A stretch of 64,000 bases of DNA from Tridacna crocea (taxonomy: Eukaryota; Mollusca; Bivalvia; Cardiida; Cardiidae): the NCBI GenBank assembly GCA_943736015.1, contig OX031071.1, positions 32,830,619 to 32,894,618 of the forward strand, given 5' to 3'. Numbering within the stretch: position 1 is the first letter of the stretch; every line of letters starts with the position of its first letter. The notes under the pieces are model-generated. The model made no database searches. It was not told where the DNA came from and was given only the letters and a program-made list of their open reading frames with translations. Positions 1-12,372 of this stretch are shown piece by piece. Made by a program: the position numbers and the translations under genes.

Positions 1-150
1 CGTAAAATTGATTAATAGCTAAAAACTAATAGCTAAAACTTACTAATAGCTAAAAACTAATAGTTAAAAATGACTAAAATCTAACAACTGATAGCTAAAA
101 TTGATTAATAGCTAAACACTAATAGCTAAAATTGACTTATAGCTAAAAAC
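1..150. repeat. AT-rich short tandem repeat
   Basis: Imperfect tandem copies of a roughly 12-15 bp word containing TAATAGCTAAAA fill the left edge of the window. No coding potential is seen. Confidence 0.75.
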
Positions 151-151
151 T

Positions 152-212
152 TCAAACCAGGTCAACCTGCACGGACTGCGCAGGCTGATCTGATTCGACA
201 CTTTTTGCAGAT
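152..212. repeat. Dispersed CAGGCTGAT hairpin repeat
   Basis: The segment holds CTGCACGGACTGCGCAGGCT followed by GATCTGATTCGACACTTTTTG. The same hairpin-prone module, around CTGTGCAGGCTGAT, recurs near 8036-8070, 8690-8730, 39970-40020, 45240-45300 and 62465-62510, usually close to a TCTGTGAAAAAGGGGGCTTA word. It behaves like a family of short dispersed elements; function unknown. Confidence 0.5.
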
Positions 213-215
213 GCA

Positions 216-453
216 TTAACTCTTGAAAATAAAAGACCAGTACTAAATTCAAAACCTTTGCAGACGAAAAAAATAAACCTGATTCAAAAATTGTAACTTT
301 TTTGGGGGGAATGTAGAAAACATAATTGTAGAAGTGAAAAAGATATTGGTAACAAGCATTTTGTCCTTTTCCCAAAATGTTTTCAAAAGGCCTATTCTTC
401 AAGGTTGAGAAAAAAAAAAACTCAAAGTTCGGTATTTTGTGGTAAAGGGTTAA
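216..453 (+). mobile_element. MITE-A copy, piggyBac-like (family reference entry)
   Basis: First copy of the family that dominates the window. Seen directly: TTAA at both ends, termini of the form CCCTTTACCACACAA, a GCATTTGCAGACGACAAAAT-like block on one side, a CAGGGTCGTTAAAAGTCGGG-like block on the other, and a central palindrome built on GTGGGAAAAGGAGAAAATGC and its complement. A TTAA target with CCYT...RGGG ends is typical of piggyBac transposons, so a non-autonomous piggyBac derivative is inferred. No transposase for it is visible here. The plus orientation used in this annotation puts the GCAGACGACA block on the left. This copy is diverged in its core. Confidence 0.8.
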
Positions 454-1456
454 GCCCCTTTTTCACAGAGCATTCACCAGTCTGTTCATTAAATTTAAGT
501 TATGTCACTTTTTCACAGAGCATTCACCAGTCTGTTCATTAAATTTAAGTTATGTCACTTTTTCACAGAGCATTCACCAGTCTGTTCATTAAATTTAAGT
601 TAAGCCCCTTTTTCACAGAGCATTCACCAGTCTGTTCATTAAATTTAAGTTATGCCCCTTTTTCAAAGAGCATTCACCAGTCTGTTCATTAAATTTAAGT
701 TAAGCCCCTTTTTCACAGAGCATTCACCATTGTTCATTAAATTTAAGTTATGTCCCTTTTTCACAGAGCATTCACCAGTCTGTTCATTAAATTTAAGTCA
801 TGCCCCTTTTTCACAGAGCATTCACCAGTCTGTTCATTAAATTTAAGTCATGCACCTTTTTCAAAGAGCACGGGTCAGTCTGTTCATTAAATTTAAGTCA
901 TGCCTCTTTTTCACAGAGCACGGGTGAGTCTGTTCATTAAATTTAAGTTATGCCTCTTTTTCACAGAGCACGGGTGAGTTTGTTCATTAAATTTGAGTTA
1001 AGCCCCCTTTTCACAGAGCATTGAACAGTCTACTGATCAAGTTTAAGTTAAGCCCTTTTTCATAGTCACAAAGCACGGCTCAATCTGTTCATTAAATTTA
1101 AGTTAAGCGATTTTTTCATAGAGCATTGAACAGTCTGTTCATTAAAGTTAAGTTGAGCCCCCTTTTCACAAAGCACGGCTCAATCTGTTCATTAACTTTA
1201 AGTAAAGCCATTTTTTCATAGAGCATGGATCAGTCTGTTCATTAAATTTAAGATAAGCCTCTTTTTCACAGAGCATTGGACAGTCTATTAATTAAATTTA
1301 AGTTAAGCCCTTTTTCAAAGAGCATTGAACAGTCTGTTCATAAAGTTAAGTTGAGCCCCGTTTGCACAAAGCACGCCTCAATCTGTTCATTAAATTTAAG
1401 TTAAGCGATTTTTTCATAGAGCATGGATCAGTCTGTTAATTAAATTCAAGTTAAGC
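454..1456. repeat. 50-bp minisatellite, about 20 units
   Basis: A 50-bp unit made of CCCCTTTTTCACAGAGCATT, CACCAGTCTGTTCATT and AAATTTAAGTTA repeats about twenty times. The first units are nearly identical; units beyond about 1000 are more diverged, with AGCACGG or AGCATGG variants. It begins exactly at the TTAA edge of the MITE at 216-453. The unit contains TTTTTCACAGAGCA, the complement of the dispersed TGCTCTGTGAAAAAGGGG word seen at 7990 and 8530. Confidence 0.9.
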
Positions 1457-2064
1457 CCTACTGCAAATCATCATCATCGCTATTTATTCGTCGTCGTCAT
1501 TATCATCATTATCATCAAGTTCATGAACCGAATGATATACAATTTTGAGACTGTTATTTAGATAAATTCTGTAGATCCAAGATCAGAAAGGAAGTCAAAG
1601 CAGCGTATTATAATCTGTATAGTCCCCTTGGTGTTTGACAAACACAGACTTTCTGGTAAAATAAAATAAAGACCATGCGTGTGCAGCGACCGCTTGTTAC
1701 AAAAGTGGAAACCAGGAAACACATAAATAAATGAGCTGTGGCGTTGATGTAGCCAAAATATTGCTGAAAGCGGAATAACACCTTACCGAAACTAAATAAA
1801 GGCCGTTTTGTTTTCTTAATAAATCTTTTCCGGGCCTTGAAGGTATACCACTTATTCATGGTTGTAAATCACATGGAATAAATAAAGTCAGGTGGGCGTA
1901 TATCAACTTTCAAATCTCTTGTCTCAGTGCTCTCTCAAAATTCCATGTGACTGTTTGACGCATATCTCATCAATTATTCCTACCGAAATATTTCCTTTTT
2001 CCGCAATGTTTCTGCCCTTTTAAGTTAAACTTTTTAACGTAATATTTGAAACGTGTACATTTCC
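1457..2064. other. No gene seen; microsatellite and SINE-tail fragment
   Basis: A TCA-rich microsatellite lies at about 1466-1516. Around 1676-1790 a sequence containing GCCAAAATATTGCTGAAAGCGG resembles the tail of the SINE type at 48044-48240. No conserved coding sequence is recognised. Confidence 0.4.
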
Positions 2065-3870
2065 ACAAGAATGGTCTCACAGTATTATTACTCCTATTCA
2101 CAAAAAGGGTAGTCTATATGATCTCGGTAATTATCGAGGTGTATCATTGATTGATTCTATCAGTAAAGCTTTTTTCTCTATATTGAACTCAAGATTTTCA
2201 AAATGGTGTAATAAATGTGATGTAATAGATGACGCTCAAGCAGGTTTTCGGGAAAATTATTCAACTTATGACAACATATTTATACTCATGTCGTTAGCAC
2301 AAAAATATCTCTCAAAAAACGTGAAAAATTTTATTGTATTTTTATCGATTTCACTAAGGCATTACATTCTATACGCCATGATAAACAATGGGACTGTTTG
2401 CAACGTATTGGTATAAACGGAAATTTTCTGAATGTTTTAAAGTCTAGGTATGGCAATCTGAAGTCTTGTGTTAAGATTGGTGATCGGCTGACACCATTGT
2501 TCGACTGTACTGTTGGTACAAGACAGGGCTGTGTTGGATCTCCAAAATTGGTCAATATATTCATAAATGATTTAATAAAGTTTTTATAAGATAAATGCGG
2601 ACACGGAATCTTTGTATCAAATGAAATTGATGACTTAAATGTACTACTTTTCGCAGATGATGTTTCTAGCTTTTCGGATACCATAATCCAGCTACAAAGA
2701 CAGATAAACCTTATTGAACAATTCAGTAATGGGGTCGGCTTAGATATTAATATTGACAAAACAAAAATTATTGTGTTCAGAAATGGCGGGAATCTAAAAA
2801 GAACTTAAAGATGGTTGTATGATAATAGAGATATCGAAGTGGTTTCATATCATAAGTATTTGGGTGTTTATTTTACAAGTTTACTTTAATGATCTAAAAC
2901 CCACTATATGTTATCTTTACAAGCAAAAAAAGCTATGTACCAAGTACTGAAATTACGCAAAGAGTTAGGACTAATAGAAATCAAGGATTTGTTCAAAATA
3001 TTCGATGCAACAGTAAAACCTATATTGTGTTACGGATCAAACATTTGGCGGTATCATTATGTTGAAAAGATCGAAAAGGTTTAAATTACATTTTGCAAAA
3101 AGATTTGCCTTCTTTCTTATAATACGAGTGATTTTTTTTAGCCTTTGGGGATGTGGTAGATTACCATTATGTATTACTTATATACCAAATTGTATTAAAT
3201 ACTGGATCAATATCATTCGTATCGATAATACACGTTATCCGAAACAATGTTATTATATGCTGTATCAGTTAAATGAAACTGGTCGAAATACTTGGGCGAG
3301 TAAAATAAAAAGACCTCCTATTTAATTATGGTTTTGGATATGTTTGGATAAGTCACGACGTGGGAAATGACAGAGAAATCTTAAGAATATTTACACAAAG
3401 GATAAAAGATTGTTATACACAAAAATGGTTTTCTTTAGAATATGAATCATCTGAAGCTTTTCATAACCGGCATTTTAAATCCTTACTGAACCCAGAATTC
3501 TATTTAAATACAGATTTGAACTATGTATTAAAGAAGGCACTTTCAAATTTCCGTTGTTCATCTCATGAATTAATGATAGAAAAGCGTAGACATTTATCTA
3601 TTGACAGAAATTTTAGATTTTGTAAAATTTGTGAAAAGCAAAATATCAATGTAGTTGAGGACGAGTTTCATTTCTTTTTCTAGTGCAAAAGCTATGAGTT
3701 TTTCAGAAACAATCTATTTAAAAAAAAAATGGCTAAGTACCAGAAACGTACAAAAATTTGATTTTATTTTAGAGAGTGATAACAAGTCAATCATCTATAA
3801 TGTTGCAAATTACCTGGTAAAAGCTTTTCAGCTTAGAAAGGAAATGTTGCAGGTACTAAGTTAATATGAT
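2065..3870 (+). pseudogene. Degenerate non-LTR retrotransposon reverse transcriptase
   Basis: Pieces of a LINE ORF2 follow one another on the + strand through several frames, with many stops and frameshifts. In order: ITPIHKKG and GNYRGVSL (RT N-terminal motifs), DDAQAGFRENYST, FIDFTKAL (motif A, degraded), GTRQGCVGSPKLVNIFIND (motif B), VLLFADDVS (motif C, FADD in place of YADD), KYLGVYFTS, DATVKPILCYGSNIW, and a C-terminal zinc-binding block FRFCKICEKQN...DEFHFFFxC. The order and the final CxxC...H...C block match the intact LINE at 34116-38807, so it belongs to a related clade, but the sequences differ clearly. No endonuclease or ORF1 is recognised upstream, so the copy is probably 5' truncated. 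It cannot encode a working enzyme. Confidence 0.85.
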
Positions 3871-3916
3871 ATAAAGGAGATAGTATACGATATAATAATT
3901 TTTGTAATTATATTAG

Positions 3917-5060
3917 TTAATAGCATAAATCTTTACCATATCATCCCTAGTTTGACGACCCATGGGAAGCAGCCTTATGGGGACATTGTGAGGAAAAAGA
4001 AAATACGAGTAACCAACATTTTCCTCTTTTCTCACACTGTTTTCAATTGCATCAAAGACAATTTCAATCGTCACATCAACAACACAATTGTAGTCTGCAA
4101 ATGCTTTAATTTATTGTATATAGTGAAGTCTAAATGTTGTCGTTTGGTAAAGTTAACACATGTGTGTGTATATACTTATGAATGTTGTATTATGTTACAT
4201 TATGGGCCGGAGGCCTAAGCATTTAAATTAATTTTCCATTCTGTTCTGTAGACTATACCATACTGAGTGTTGACGACCTTTCGGAAAAGCGTTTTGAAGA
4301 CATTGAGGGAGAGGAGAAAACACGGGTAACCATTGTTTTCTCCTTTTCTCACAATGTTTTCTATCGTATTAAAGATAAGCTCATCCATTACAGATACAAC
4401 TATTTTGTCGTCTGCAAATGCTTTTTATTTAGTCAAGTCTATATTTTGTCGTATGGTAAAGTTAAGATATACATGTGTATATATCTTTTCAGTCTGTACA
4501 TTATGACGAAAATGTTGTATTGTGTTGTATCATAGGCCAAAGGTCTAAGTATAGAAATGACTGTATGCTGTTTACCATACCATTCTGAGTTTTAACGACG
4601 CTTAAATAAAGCCTTTTGAAAACATTGTTGGGGGAGAGAAAATATGTGTATAGGTATCCAGCATTCTCTCAGCATCCGACGGTTATTTTTAAGCATTCAA
4701 AAGACAAGTTTAGTGATTACAGTTACATGTAAATTGTCGTGTAGTGACGCTTTGAATTTAGACAAGTCTACAGTTTTGTCGTTTGATAGTTAACAAATAT
4801 ATGCATGTTACATGGGTAACCATTGTTTTTTTTCCTTTTCTCACTATCTTTCCTATCGTTTTATTTAGACAAGTTCAATCATTGCAATATTATAAACAAC
4901 TAAATTGTCGTCTGCAAGGGCCTTTAATTTTGGCAAGTCTACATTTTGTCGTTTGGTAAATTCAACATATATGTGTTTAGATATTTTCACTCTTACATTA
5001 TGATGATAAGGTAGTACTGTGTAGTATTATGGGCCGGAGGCCTAAGTACTTGAATGAATT
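3917..5060 (-). repeat. Tandem array whose unit contains a MITE-A copy
   Basis: Three to four units of about 310-330 bp, each made of a diverged minus-oriented MITE-A copy (3917-4156, about 4244-4465, about 4570-4797, and a partial one at about 4805-4970) followed by a linker with ATATGTGTATATA and TTATGGGCCGGAGGCCTAAG. The GGCCGGAGGCC or GGCCAAAGGTC palindrome recurs at 4205, 4532 and 5033. MITE ends keep TTTACCATAC and TTTGGTAAAGTTAA. Confidence 0.75.
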
Positions 5061-5887
5061 CTCTGTTCTTTGTCTTTTTTAAAGACAAGTTATTCAACTC
5101 GTTACCACACGCTACCAGTTTAGACTTGTTCAAACTGAAAGCAAATTGCAGAGAACAAAATAAATATGATTAAATTCTGTGCTCTGACAAAGGGGGGCTT
5201 TTCTCTGTGATGTATGGTGGATCCATTATTGTTTATATTAGCGACTTTTTTAAACTTTTTTAGCCGTCTTAATCATGAGGTAGACATTTCCTTTAACATA
5301 CGGAAGTTGATCTGGGTCAAACCTTTTAGCAGATCCATTAAGTTCCCTGTTCACAGAGGATTGTTCATTTGTGTTTGTAAGGGTAGAAAATTATGCTGGT
5401 TATCAGTATTTTCTTCTTTTCCCACATTGTTTTCTCAGGGTCGCTGTGTGGTAAAAGTTAAGCGACATGAAATTCATTGTCTACAATTTCTTCCATTATG
5501 GAATAGTCATAGAAAAATCCTGTCTATTACAAACTCTGATATACTTTGCGAAGGTAATAGACAAAGATCAGCTGAATTTCCATGCTGTCTGATCTTTATC
5601 TGCCCTTTTTGATAATCAAACAGTTTATCAATTCTTAAAACTTCCATTGTATCCACTAAACTATTTAGAGGACAAAATATTACCCAGGTCTATATTTAAT
5701 ATCACTACCCAGGTCTATTTCTTATATCAGTAACAGACGACAAAAATGTGGCGTAGATCTATGTTGAATACATGTGAGTTATGCTGTGACACAAGGGAGT
5801 TTAATACATCCATGGTACCAAATAAACCATTACATACTTATACACTCATAATATCCACTTCATTTAACAACCAACTGAATCATAACT
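5061..5887. other. No gene seen; repeat fragments
   Basis: A partial MITE-A core with its right end (GGGTCGCTGTGTGGTAAAAG) lies at about 5375-5462. A GATC-palindrome element is at 5548-5607. TTACCCAGGTCTAT occurs twice near 5680-5720. Nothing looks coding. Confidence 0.4.
5548..5607. repeat. GATC-palindrome mini-element
   Basis: AGACAAAGATCAGCTGAATT is followed by TGCTGTCTGATCTTTATCTG, an imperfect foldback of the family described at 47286. Confidence 0.55.
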
Positions 5888-7690
5888 GCTCATTTGCTTC
5901 TTTTTTTTGTCTTGAAACTAAAATATATTGTAACATCATGCATTGTTAAGTACTATAAACACTGAGGGAACAAGATCTTTCAATCAATAGGGTAAAACAA
6001 TACCCCCAAAAAATTGAATTTTAAAACTCTTTACCATTTTAGCGAAATTATTTTGCTAAAATGATTGGGAGTTTCTGCTCATTTGCTTTTTTTGTCTTGA
6101 AACTGCAATATAATGTAACAGCATGCATTGTTAAGTCCTATAGATATTGAGGCAAAAAGATCTTTCAATCAATAGGGTAAAACAGTTCCAAAAATAAATT
6201 GAATTTCAAAACTCTTTACCATTTTAGTAAAAATAATTTGCTAAAATGGTTGGGAGGTTCAACTCAATTTGCTTTCTTTTGTCTTGAAACTTGAATATGA
6301 TGTAACAGCAAACATTGCTAAGTTCTATAGACACTGAGGAAGAAAAAAAAAAGAATATTTATAAAAATTAGGGTAAAAAGGTAAAAAAAAAAAATGATTT
6401 TCAAAACTCCTTACTATTTTAGTGAAAATATTTTGCTAAAATGGTTGGGAGTTTCTACTCATTTGCTTTTTTATGTCTTGAAACTGCAATATAATGTAAC
6501 AGCAAGCATTGCTAAGTACTATAGACATTGAGGCAAGAAGACCTTTCAAAAATTAGGGTAAAACAGTACCAGAAAGAATTGAATTTCAAAACTCTTTACC
6601 TTTTTAGTGAAAATATTTTGCTAAAATGGTTGGGAGGTTCTGCTCATTTGCTTTTTTTATGTTTTGAAATGGGAACATTTTGTAGCAGCAAGCATTGCAA
6701 AGTTCTTTAGACACTGAGGAAGAAAGATCTTTCAAAAGTAGGGTTAAAGGAACCCAAAAAATATTAGATTTCAAAACTCCTTACCATTTTAGTGAAAATG
6801 TTCTGGTAAAATGGTTGGGAGTTTCAACTCAATTTGCTTTTTTTTTGTCTTGAAACTGCAATATTATGCAACAGCATGCATTGCAAAGTACTATAGACAC
6901 TGAGGGAACAAGATCTTTCAATCAATAGGGTAAAACAGTTCAGAAAAAATTTGAATTTCAAAACTCTTTACCATTTTAGTGAAAACATTTTATTAAAATG
7001 GTTGGGAGTTTCAACTCAGTTCGCTTTCGTATGTCTTGAAACTTGAATATGATGTAAAAGCAAGCATTGCAAAGTTCTATAGACACTGAGGAAGAAATTT
7101 CTTCCAAAAATTAGGGTAAAAAGGTAAAAAAAAAATGATTTTCAAAACTCCTTACCATTTTAGTGAAAATGTTTGGGTAAAATGGTCGGGAGTTTCTGCT
7201 CATTTTCTTTTTTATGTCTTGAAACAGCAATATAATGTAACATCATGCATTGTTAAGTACTATAGACACTGAGGGAAAAAGATCTTTCAGTCAATAGGGT
7301 AAAACAGTACCAAAAAATAAAATTGAATTTCAAAACTCTTTACCATTTTAGTGAAAACATTTTGTTAAAATGGTTGGGAGTTTCTGCTCTCTTGCTTTTT
7401 TATGTCTTGAAACTGCAATATTATGTGCCAGCATGCAATGCTTAGTTCTATAGACACTGTGGAAAAAAGTTCTTTTTAAACATTACGGTAAAACAGTTCT
7501 GAAATAAATTGGATTTCAAAACTCTTTACCATTTTAGTGAAAATATTTTGCTAAAATGGTTGGGACTTTCTACTCATTTTCTTTTTTATGTCTTAAAACT
7601 GCAATATTATGCAACAGCATGCATTGTTAAGTTCTACATCACTGAGGAAGAAAGTTCTTTTGGACACTGAGGAAGAAAAGTTTTGTAAAC
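5888..7690. repeat. Satellite array, about 186-bp unit, 9-10 copies
   Basis: The phrase CTATAGACACTGAGG recurs at about 5955, 6140, 6326, 6521, 6704, 6892, 7076, 7259 and 7448, giving a 182-190 bp period. Each unit carries CATGCATTG...AAGT, GGGTAAAACAGT, and a short inverted repeat ACCATTTTAG...CTAAAATGGT around an AT-rich centre, then a TGCTCATTTGCTTTTTTATG pyrimidine stretch. Copies are roughly 80-90% alike by eye. No open frame persists. The array decays at its right edge. Confidence 0.9.
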
Positions 7691-7699
7691 ATTGTTAAA

Positions 7700-8930
7700 A
7701 ATGCACAGATTTTTTTTTCTGATACTCTTTACCAGTTTAAGTTCTAAGTGTGTGCGTGTTTTTGTTTTTAACATGGTGTGTGGTATACTTTAAGCCATAT
7801 TATCTTTCCTCTGAATGCACAAATGCAGCTCCATGCATGTATAGTCCAAATGGCTTCAGTTTATCATAGCCATCTATATACCAGATAAAATGAGGCGCAG
7901 GTGCGCTGTCCGTCCATCTGATAAATCGTCGGGATATTCTATGTTCTACGCCAGCCAAATATAGTAAATAAAGTAAATATTAGCCATGCTCTATGAAAAG
8001 GGGGTTTAATACATTTACGAAAAGTATCGACTCGTTTCGGCCTGCGCAGTCTGTGCAGGCTGATATGGACCAAAATTTTTCACTATCTTTAAATTTTCTG
8101 CATATCAAAGGACCATTCTCATTCTACACCAGGTTAACTCTTTTGAATAATCAAGTTACTTTATCTAGCACAAATAAGGGCAAAGGGATGTGCCCTCCCA
8201 CACTTTCATAGTTTACACATATTTGAGCGGCTCTCTGACAAAAGGAGACTTAATGTATCCCTGCGATGCTTCATACCAACCAAGACATCGCATTATTATG
8301 GTTCCATGGAAATCCAATTTGCCAAGCAGCTGACTGAATCATAAGGTAAAATTACCCCTTGACATGCAGAAAATGTAAGAATAGCGAAAACTTTTGGCCA
8401 ATGTCAGATAGCGCATTGCGCCTTAAGAGGATCCATGCATGTTCTCTCAAAGAAAGAAAACAAACATTGATCCCGAGTAAACAGTTCGTTTGAATTAAAT
8501 GGTGGGCTTGTTTATGGACACAAATATATCATCCGTGCTCTGTGAAAAAGGGGGCTTAATGTATCTCCGTGATCCATGATACCAAGCCGGAAGACATCAC
8601 CTTACTGTGGGTCTATAGCATTCATTGTATAAAACAACCCATAGAGTCTTGATGCAGAATGGTCCTTTGACATGCAGAAGATTTAAAGATAGCAAAAAAT
8701 TTTGGCAAATGTGCGCAGGCTGATACGAGTCGATACTTTTCGTTCGTGGATAATGCCCTTTTTCACAGAGCATGGCTCATATTTACTTTCAGTTTGGCAG
8801 GCCTAGAACAGAGAACATCCAGACAGTTAGTCAGATGGACGAACAGCGCACCTGGCCCTAATTTTAATTCAATGGATGACTTGGATTAACAAAATCCTGA
8901 GTTAGGTGGAAGGCTATTGAAAACATTCTT
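7700..8930. repeat. Dispersed repeat block with GAAAAAGGGGGCTTAAT modules
   Basis: Two related blocks, about 7980-8220 and 8530-8790, share GTGCTCTGTGAAAAAGGGGG-type starts, TTTGACATGCAGAA, a CAGGCTGATA hairpin and GTCGATACTTTTCG. They look like copies of one dispersed bivalve-type repeat. No gene is seen. Confidence 0.5.
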
Positions 8931-9470
8931 TTTTGTTCTAAGACCTTAAGGAAGAAGACTTTCAAAACATTGTTGAAAAAGGAGAATATGCTTGTAGCAA
9001 AAGATTTTCTCCTTTCACAACAATCTTCTTTATTCTGTTAAGGACAGGTTTTGTCATCTGAGTTATGTCGAAGAAGAGGGTGTATCATTTTTGCATTGTC
9101 CGTCTGTCTGTCTGTCAGTCTGTCTGTCTGTCCGAATTTTATTTCATCAGTCCTTCTAGCCAAATATCTTCTGAAACCCTTTATAAAAATTGATGCCACC
9201 TCATACATATGTTGCTCGTGATAATCTGCAGCTACAGTCTTTTGTTTGTTTCGTTTGACGCCATGGAAAAACATTGTGGGAAAAGGAGAAAATGCTGGTG
9301 ACCGGCATTTTCTCTTTCTTCCACATTGTTTTCTACCCTTTTCAAAAACAAATTTCGAATGTTCAGTCACATTTAGTTTGTCATCTGCAAATGCTTTCAA
9401 TTTGGACAAGCCAAAGATTTTGTTGTGTGAAAATAATCTGGTCGAACTAAAATGATAAAGTGGTTAAAAT
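8931..9470 (-). mobile_element. Two truncated MITE-A copies around a GTCT microsatellite
   Basis: A degraded core lies at 8931-9060 and a better one at about 9250-9430, which retains the palindrome and TGTCATCTGCAAATGCTTTC but has lost its left end. Between them, 9096-9133 is a (GTCT)n-like run. Confidence 0.6.
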
Positions 9471-9479
9471 AATTTTTAC

Positions 9480-11990
9480 TATGTACCGATATCCGGAGAC
9501 TCCGGTATCACCATACATACACCGGTACATTGGAGTGGCCGGAACTACTTTCACGTCAACCTTACTGCCATCTATAGTTAAAACTGTACAACCATTTTAG
9601 TTCAAGCGGGGCAAAATGAAAAAGGGTAAAATGGGAAGGGGACAGGATGGCAAAGGGCAAAATAGGAAGAAAAGTTTGGTGAAATAGGAATGGGCGAAAT
9701 GGAATTGGGTGAACTGGGAAGACACCAATACAACATACACTGCATGAAAAAACACACAGGTTTTTGAGTCGCCTGTTTGCGTAGCAAACAGGCTTTCATT
9801 GTTATCGTCTTGATCTATGGGGTGACGTAAGCATACCTCCGGCCTTGTACTTCTTCCTGTCCCAAGTTCCGGTTTACGAGATGAAACAGTTTTCTAATAA
9901 TTCGTGGAACAACCCAGTTTTTTCTGTTGTAAAGAATTTACAATTCTGCCTTTGTGATGATGAATATGTCTATAAAGACTGAGCTGTTTAACGGTTCAAA
10001 CCTTTGAAATAATCAATTCGTCCACAAGGGCACACATAAGCCTGATGTCTGTGTATGACATCATCTCTAAAAATAGCGCATTACGTATATATGTAAAAAT
10101 AGCTGCCGTGAACTAAACAAGTCTGCGGACACGCTGAGAAATCTTCAACTACAAGCATCTTTTCTGCTTCTATTTGAGAACAATTCTCAGTGAAAATTAT
10201 TTGATAATTACCTATTAGAAGTACACTCTAACTCTTACAATCCTAACTGCAAGCCTTATTTCAATTTAGCGCTCAACCTATGATTGGACAGAGAAAGGCG
10301 AGGCCGAGTTAACATGTCAACAGTAGGCTAATTTTTTTTTTTTGACGAATTTTTAACGACATGGAATGGTTGCATTGCCTTCTTAGACATTCTTATACGT
10401 TGTTTCTTCCCAGCTTTTTAATCTAGACTTTAGATACTTTGCACACCCATATTCTAGGTGCACCAGAGATCGTACATAGCGTATGCAATGTACACGGTTC
10501 TAGGCTGTACCAAGTTATCGCTTTGCAGGTGTTTTCTGGAATGTAGCTTTGCGACAAATATAGATCTTGTAATCACGTGACGTATAAACGTCATTTGCAC
10601 CACGGAAATCTCTATGAATTTACATATTTATGAATCAGTCGCTGAACCGGCCTTTACTTTCAGCGTGCACCGACCTATGTAGAGAGAGGGTTGGAAATTT
10701 ACTATATTTAATTGGTTTTCGTTCATAAAGACGGCCAAATTTGTTAAAGTCTGCTGTTGTTTTTTTTTTTTTAATGAGCAATTAACTTAGATCTAGTATT
10801 TATTAAACAACAATTTATTAGTGCGGGTGTTAGAACGCAAAGGTGCTTTTGTAACTGCCAAAATCTGAATTTACACTACGCAGTTCTAACAACCAGCAAT
10901 CTGAGAAATTGACTTTTTACTCCGCTATAATTCAAATATAATAGAACAGATCAGTGTTTACCCGCTCGAACAACAAGTTCTTTATTGGAGTGTTTGTAAT
11001 CTTGAGAAGGGTTTTTGTAAAGGGTAATAAAGCGAATCGCAAACATTTAATTTACACCAAAGCAATATACATGTAGACAATTTTCGATAGGTGTGGAAGC
11101 AGTATTAATCCCTGGGACGTTATAAAACGCGTACAAATATTGAAGGCTGATGATCATACTGTTGGGTAATTATAGATTTTCTTGAGTTGTAGCAGCCACA
11201 TTCATAGAGTCCATTGCTGGTCAAAACCTCAACCTGGACAACAACAAAAACAAATTATTTCCAAAGGACAAGTAGATCACTGAGTCAAATATTTGTTTGT
11301 GCTCCAAAGGCTACAGTTCATTCCAATGATCATGAAATTGCCTGGCTGTTTGTCTCAATAATTTCTTTGACAAAACTGAATATAGGTTACCTGGGGTTAA
11401 AAGAAAAAGCCTTAAGGTTGTCATTAGGTCAAATCAGACGAAACCGTAATAGAGCTGTAGAATCCATTTATGTTCAGTGTAATACTTATGAAACTTTGTC
11501 AGACTGCTAAGATTAGATATGAGCGAGTTGCAAAAGGGTATTTTTTTTTGTCTGAAAGTATGTCACTAGATCCTTTACCAGAAGATAATCTGGTCTTTAT
11601 TTGTAAAGGGTTGTTGTCTGTGAATAAAAAACGTTGATCTCATTAAAGCTGGTCCTGGTGCCTAAATTTTAATTTCCACCACATTTTTTTAAATGTAAAT
11701 TTTAATACGAATATTTTGAATTTTAGGATGACAACTCAGAAATATGCTTGCATCTAATACTGTCTTGTGGTTAAGTTATTTTGTATCTTGAATGCTTTTA
11801 ATAGATTTCAACAAAAAAGGGTGAAAACTTCTAACACATTACCCTACATGCGACTCTCAGGACTATCAGTCCTTTGATTTTACTTTATTTGTCTTTACAA
11901 CACATGTACATGTACAAGAAAAAAAAATCAACTCTACATCACAATAACGGCATAAAAATAAAAGTTGACAGCATCCTGGTAAACTAACCC
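9480..11990. other. No gene recognised upstream of N6AMT1
   Basis: Seen here: an imperfect purine-rich tandem run of GGGCAAAATG-like words at 9602-9720; a perfect short palindrome GCCTGTTTGC-GTA-GCAAACAGGC at about 9771-9793; and a frame of about 98 codons at 11214-11510 with no recognisable domain, which I do not call a gene. The rest is unremarkable AT-rich sequence. Confidence 0.4.
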
Positions 11991-11994
11991 TAAC

Positions 11995-12233
11995 GGCATA
12001 ATACCGTAAAACGCCCCTCTACTATACAGTCAGTGCATACGTATGGCATCATTTTTTTGAGTTTAAAGAAGTAATTTAATTAAATGTTCAGCTTCATTCA
12101 GTTGAAAAATATTGTATTTTATGTATACGAAATGAATCCATAAACTAGTTGCAATTTTTTTTGACACATAATTTTGATTTTCGTGGGTTTTCGCGATTTA
12201 TGGCGGGGCGTTTTATGGTACATGTATTATGCC
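11995..12233. mobile_element. Small TIR element near the N6AMT1 start
   Basis: The left end reads GGCATAATAC then CGTAAAACGCCCC. The right end, read in reverse complement, is GGCATAATAC, a 6-bp extra piece, then CATAAAACGCCCC. These are 23-29 bp inverted termini around about 190 bp of AT-rich sequence. The element ends 140 bp before the N6AMT1 start codon, so it probably contributes to promoter or leader sequence. The family is unknown and the target duplication unclear. Confidence 0.55.
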
Positions 12234-12260
12234 AAACTAACATTATATTTATTAGTGAGG

Positions 12261-12331
12261 GTACGACTTCTCTACCGTTGAGATTGGGGTACGAGTTCTC
12301 CAGGGTACGACTTCTTCAGGTACGAGTTCTC
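12261..12331 (+). promoter_or_regulatory. Four GTACGA(C/G)TTCT repeats before N6AMT1
   Basis: GTACGACTTCTC, GTACGAGTTCTC, GTACGACTTCTT and GTACGAGTTCTC begin at 12261, 12289, 12305 and 12320, alternating C and G at position 7. They lie 42-112 bp before the start codon, so they sit in the core promoter or 5' leader. Repeated factor-binding sites or a small tandem repeat are both possible. Confidence 0.4.
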
Positions 12332-12372
12332 CTGATACCCTTTGATTAGAATTGGAATAAAGGGAGACTACT

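Noticed and set aside
454..1456. A CRISPR-like array (regular 50-bp repeats)
   Set aside because: Units are head to tail with no unique spacers, and the DNA is eukaryotic.
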